A stretch of 64,000 nt of DNA from Mesorhizobium sp. C432A (GTDB taxonomy: Bacteria > Pseudomonadota > Alphaproteobacteria > Rhizobiales > Rhizobiaceae): NCBI RefSeq assembly GCF_030323145.1, contig NZ_CP100470.1, positions 5,249,001-5,313,000 on the forward strand, in the 5' to 3' direction. Made by a program: the position numbers and the translations under genes. Position 1 is the first letter of the stretch; each line of letters starts with the position of its first letter. Positions 63,543-64,000 of the stretch are shown in pieces. Below the pieces are notes generated by a model. It was not told the origin of the DNA and ran no database searches. It was given only the letters and a program-made list of their open reading frames with translations.

Positions 63543-63590
63543 CGCGGCTCGCCCGAGCCGTGAAAAGACAATCTGAGTGGGGCGAAAGAC

Positions 63591-64000
63591 ATGCCGATTA
63601 CGCTGCTGGACGGAATTCTCGTCGGCTTCACCCTGGTCTCGGCGATGCTCGCCATGGTTCGCGGCCTGTCACGCGAAATCCTGTCCGTCGTGTCCTGGGC
63701 GGCTGCCGCCGCGGCGGCATTCTTCTTCTACAAGCCGGTGCTGCCTTACGTTCAGCCCTATGTCGAAAGCGACAAGATCGCCATGGCGGCATCCGCCGGC
63801 ATCGTCTTCCTCATCGCGCTGATCGTCGTTTCCGTCATCACCATGAAGCTTGCCGACTGGATCATCGATTCCAGGATCGGCGCGCTCGACCGTACGCTGG
63901 GCTTCCTCTATGGCGCCGCGCGCGGCGTCCTCGTAGTCGCCGTGGCGCTACTGTTCTTCAACTGGCTGGCCGGCGCCAAGGCCCCTGCCTGGATCGCCAA
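63591..64000 (+). CDS. cvpA: CvpA family membrane protein, 3' end outside window
   Basis: About 136 residues visible. MPITLLDGILVGFTLVSAMLAMVRGLSREILSVVSW is the CvpA opening, with the RG motif, then further membrane helices (SAGIVFLIALIVVSVITM) and DRTLGFLYGAARGVLVV. Related to colicin V production and envelope functions. It follows radA by 48 bases. Confidence 0.9.
   Translation, partial: MPITLLDGILVGFTLVSAMLAMVRGLSREILSVVSWAAAAAAAFFFYKPVLPYVQPYVESDKIAMAASAGIVFLIALIVVSVITMKLADWIIDSRIGALDRTLGFLYGAARGVLVVAVALLFFNWLAGAKAPAWIA

Overview
The window reads as chromosomal DNA of a high-GC alphaproteobacterium of the Rhizobiales, most likely Mesorhizobium or a close relative. This is inferred from the gene content and order: a MucR/Ros zinc-finger regulator, a DUF982 protein, an Omp25-like barrel protein, the blocks uvrC-pgsA-moaD-moaE, lptF-lptG-lptD-surA-pdxA-rsmA and fabD-fabG-acpP-fabF-mltG-yicC-gmk, and hairpin-type intergenic repeats of the kind common in that genus. 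I saw no rRNA, tRNA, CRISPR array, transposase or phage gene.

Layout. 1-9.0 kb: an ABC-F ATPase cut by the window edge, mucR, a LysR regulator divergent from a 2-oxoglutarate-oxygenase-like gene and an EamA exporter, a UvrD-type helicase and a DUF982 protein. 9.0-14 kb: a gene-poor stretch, partly of lower GC, with two unrecognised small ORFs, a GGDEF diguanylate cyclase, a secreted repeat protein with a collagen-like Gly-Thr-Pro tract, a DinB protein, a glutathione-transferase stub, a heptamer palindrome and bluB. 14-20 kb: ndk, a YbaY/META exported protein, then a minus-strand run from a pteridine-reductase-like SDR through uvrC and pgsA to moaD and moaE. 20-27.8 kb: an outer-membrane protein, a GST, an Ala/Lys/Pro-rich histone-H1-like protein, a DinB/TetR pair, a VOC protein behind a MarR gene with a frameshifted 3' end, and rlmJ.

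27.8-35.2 kb is the most unusual part. Six minus-strand genes each overlap the next by exactly 4 bases: KAS III-like synthase, OleD-like reductase, metallo-beta-lactamase-fold hydrolase, CapK/F390-synthetase-like adenylating enzyme, GNAT acyltransferase and Rieske oxygenase. A convergent ATP-grasp ligase ends 13 bases from the last of them. Together they look like an undescribed acyl-derived small-molecule pathway that shares its first two steps with olefin/beta-lactone (Ole) biosynthesis. A Tdi1/DUF1851-type immunity gene without a visible toxin diverges from it.

35.9-64 kb is mainly housekeeping: holC, pepA, the LPS-export/outer-membrane assembly block with pdxA and rsmA, a RelBE-type toxin-antitoxin pair, gmk-yicC-mltG, the fatty acid synthesis cluster, an LtaS/OpgB-like phosphoglycerol transferase, rpsF-rpsR-rplI, a cyclopropane fatty acid synthase, an Rsm22-like methyltransferase, dnaB, radA and the start of cvpA. 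Two intergenic hairpin repeats sit between rpsR and rplI and between dnaB and radA.
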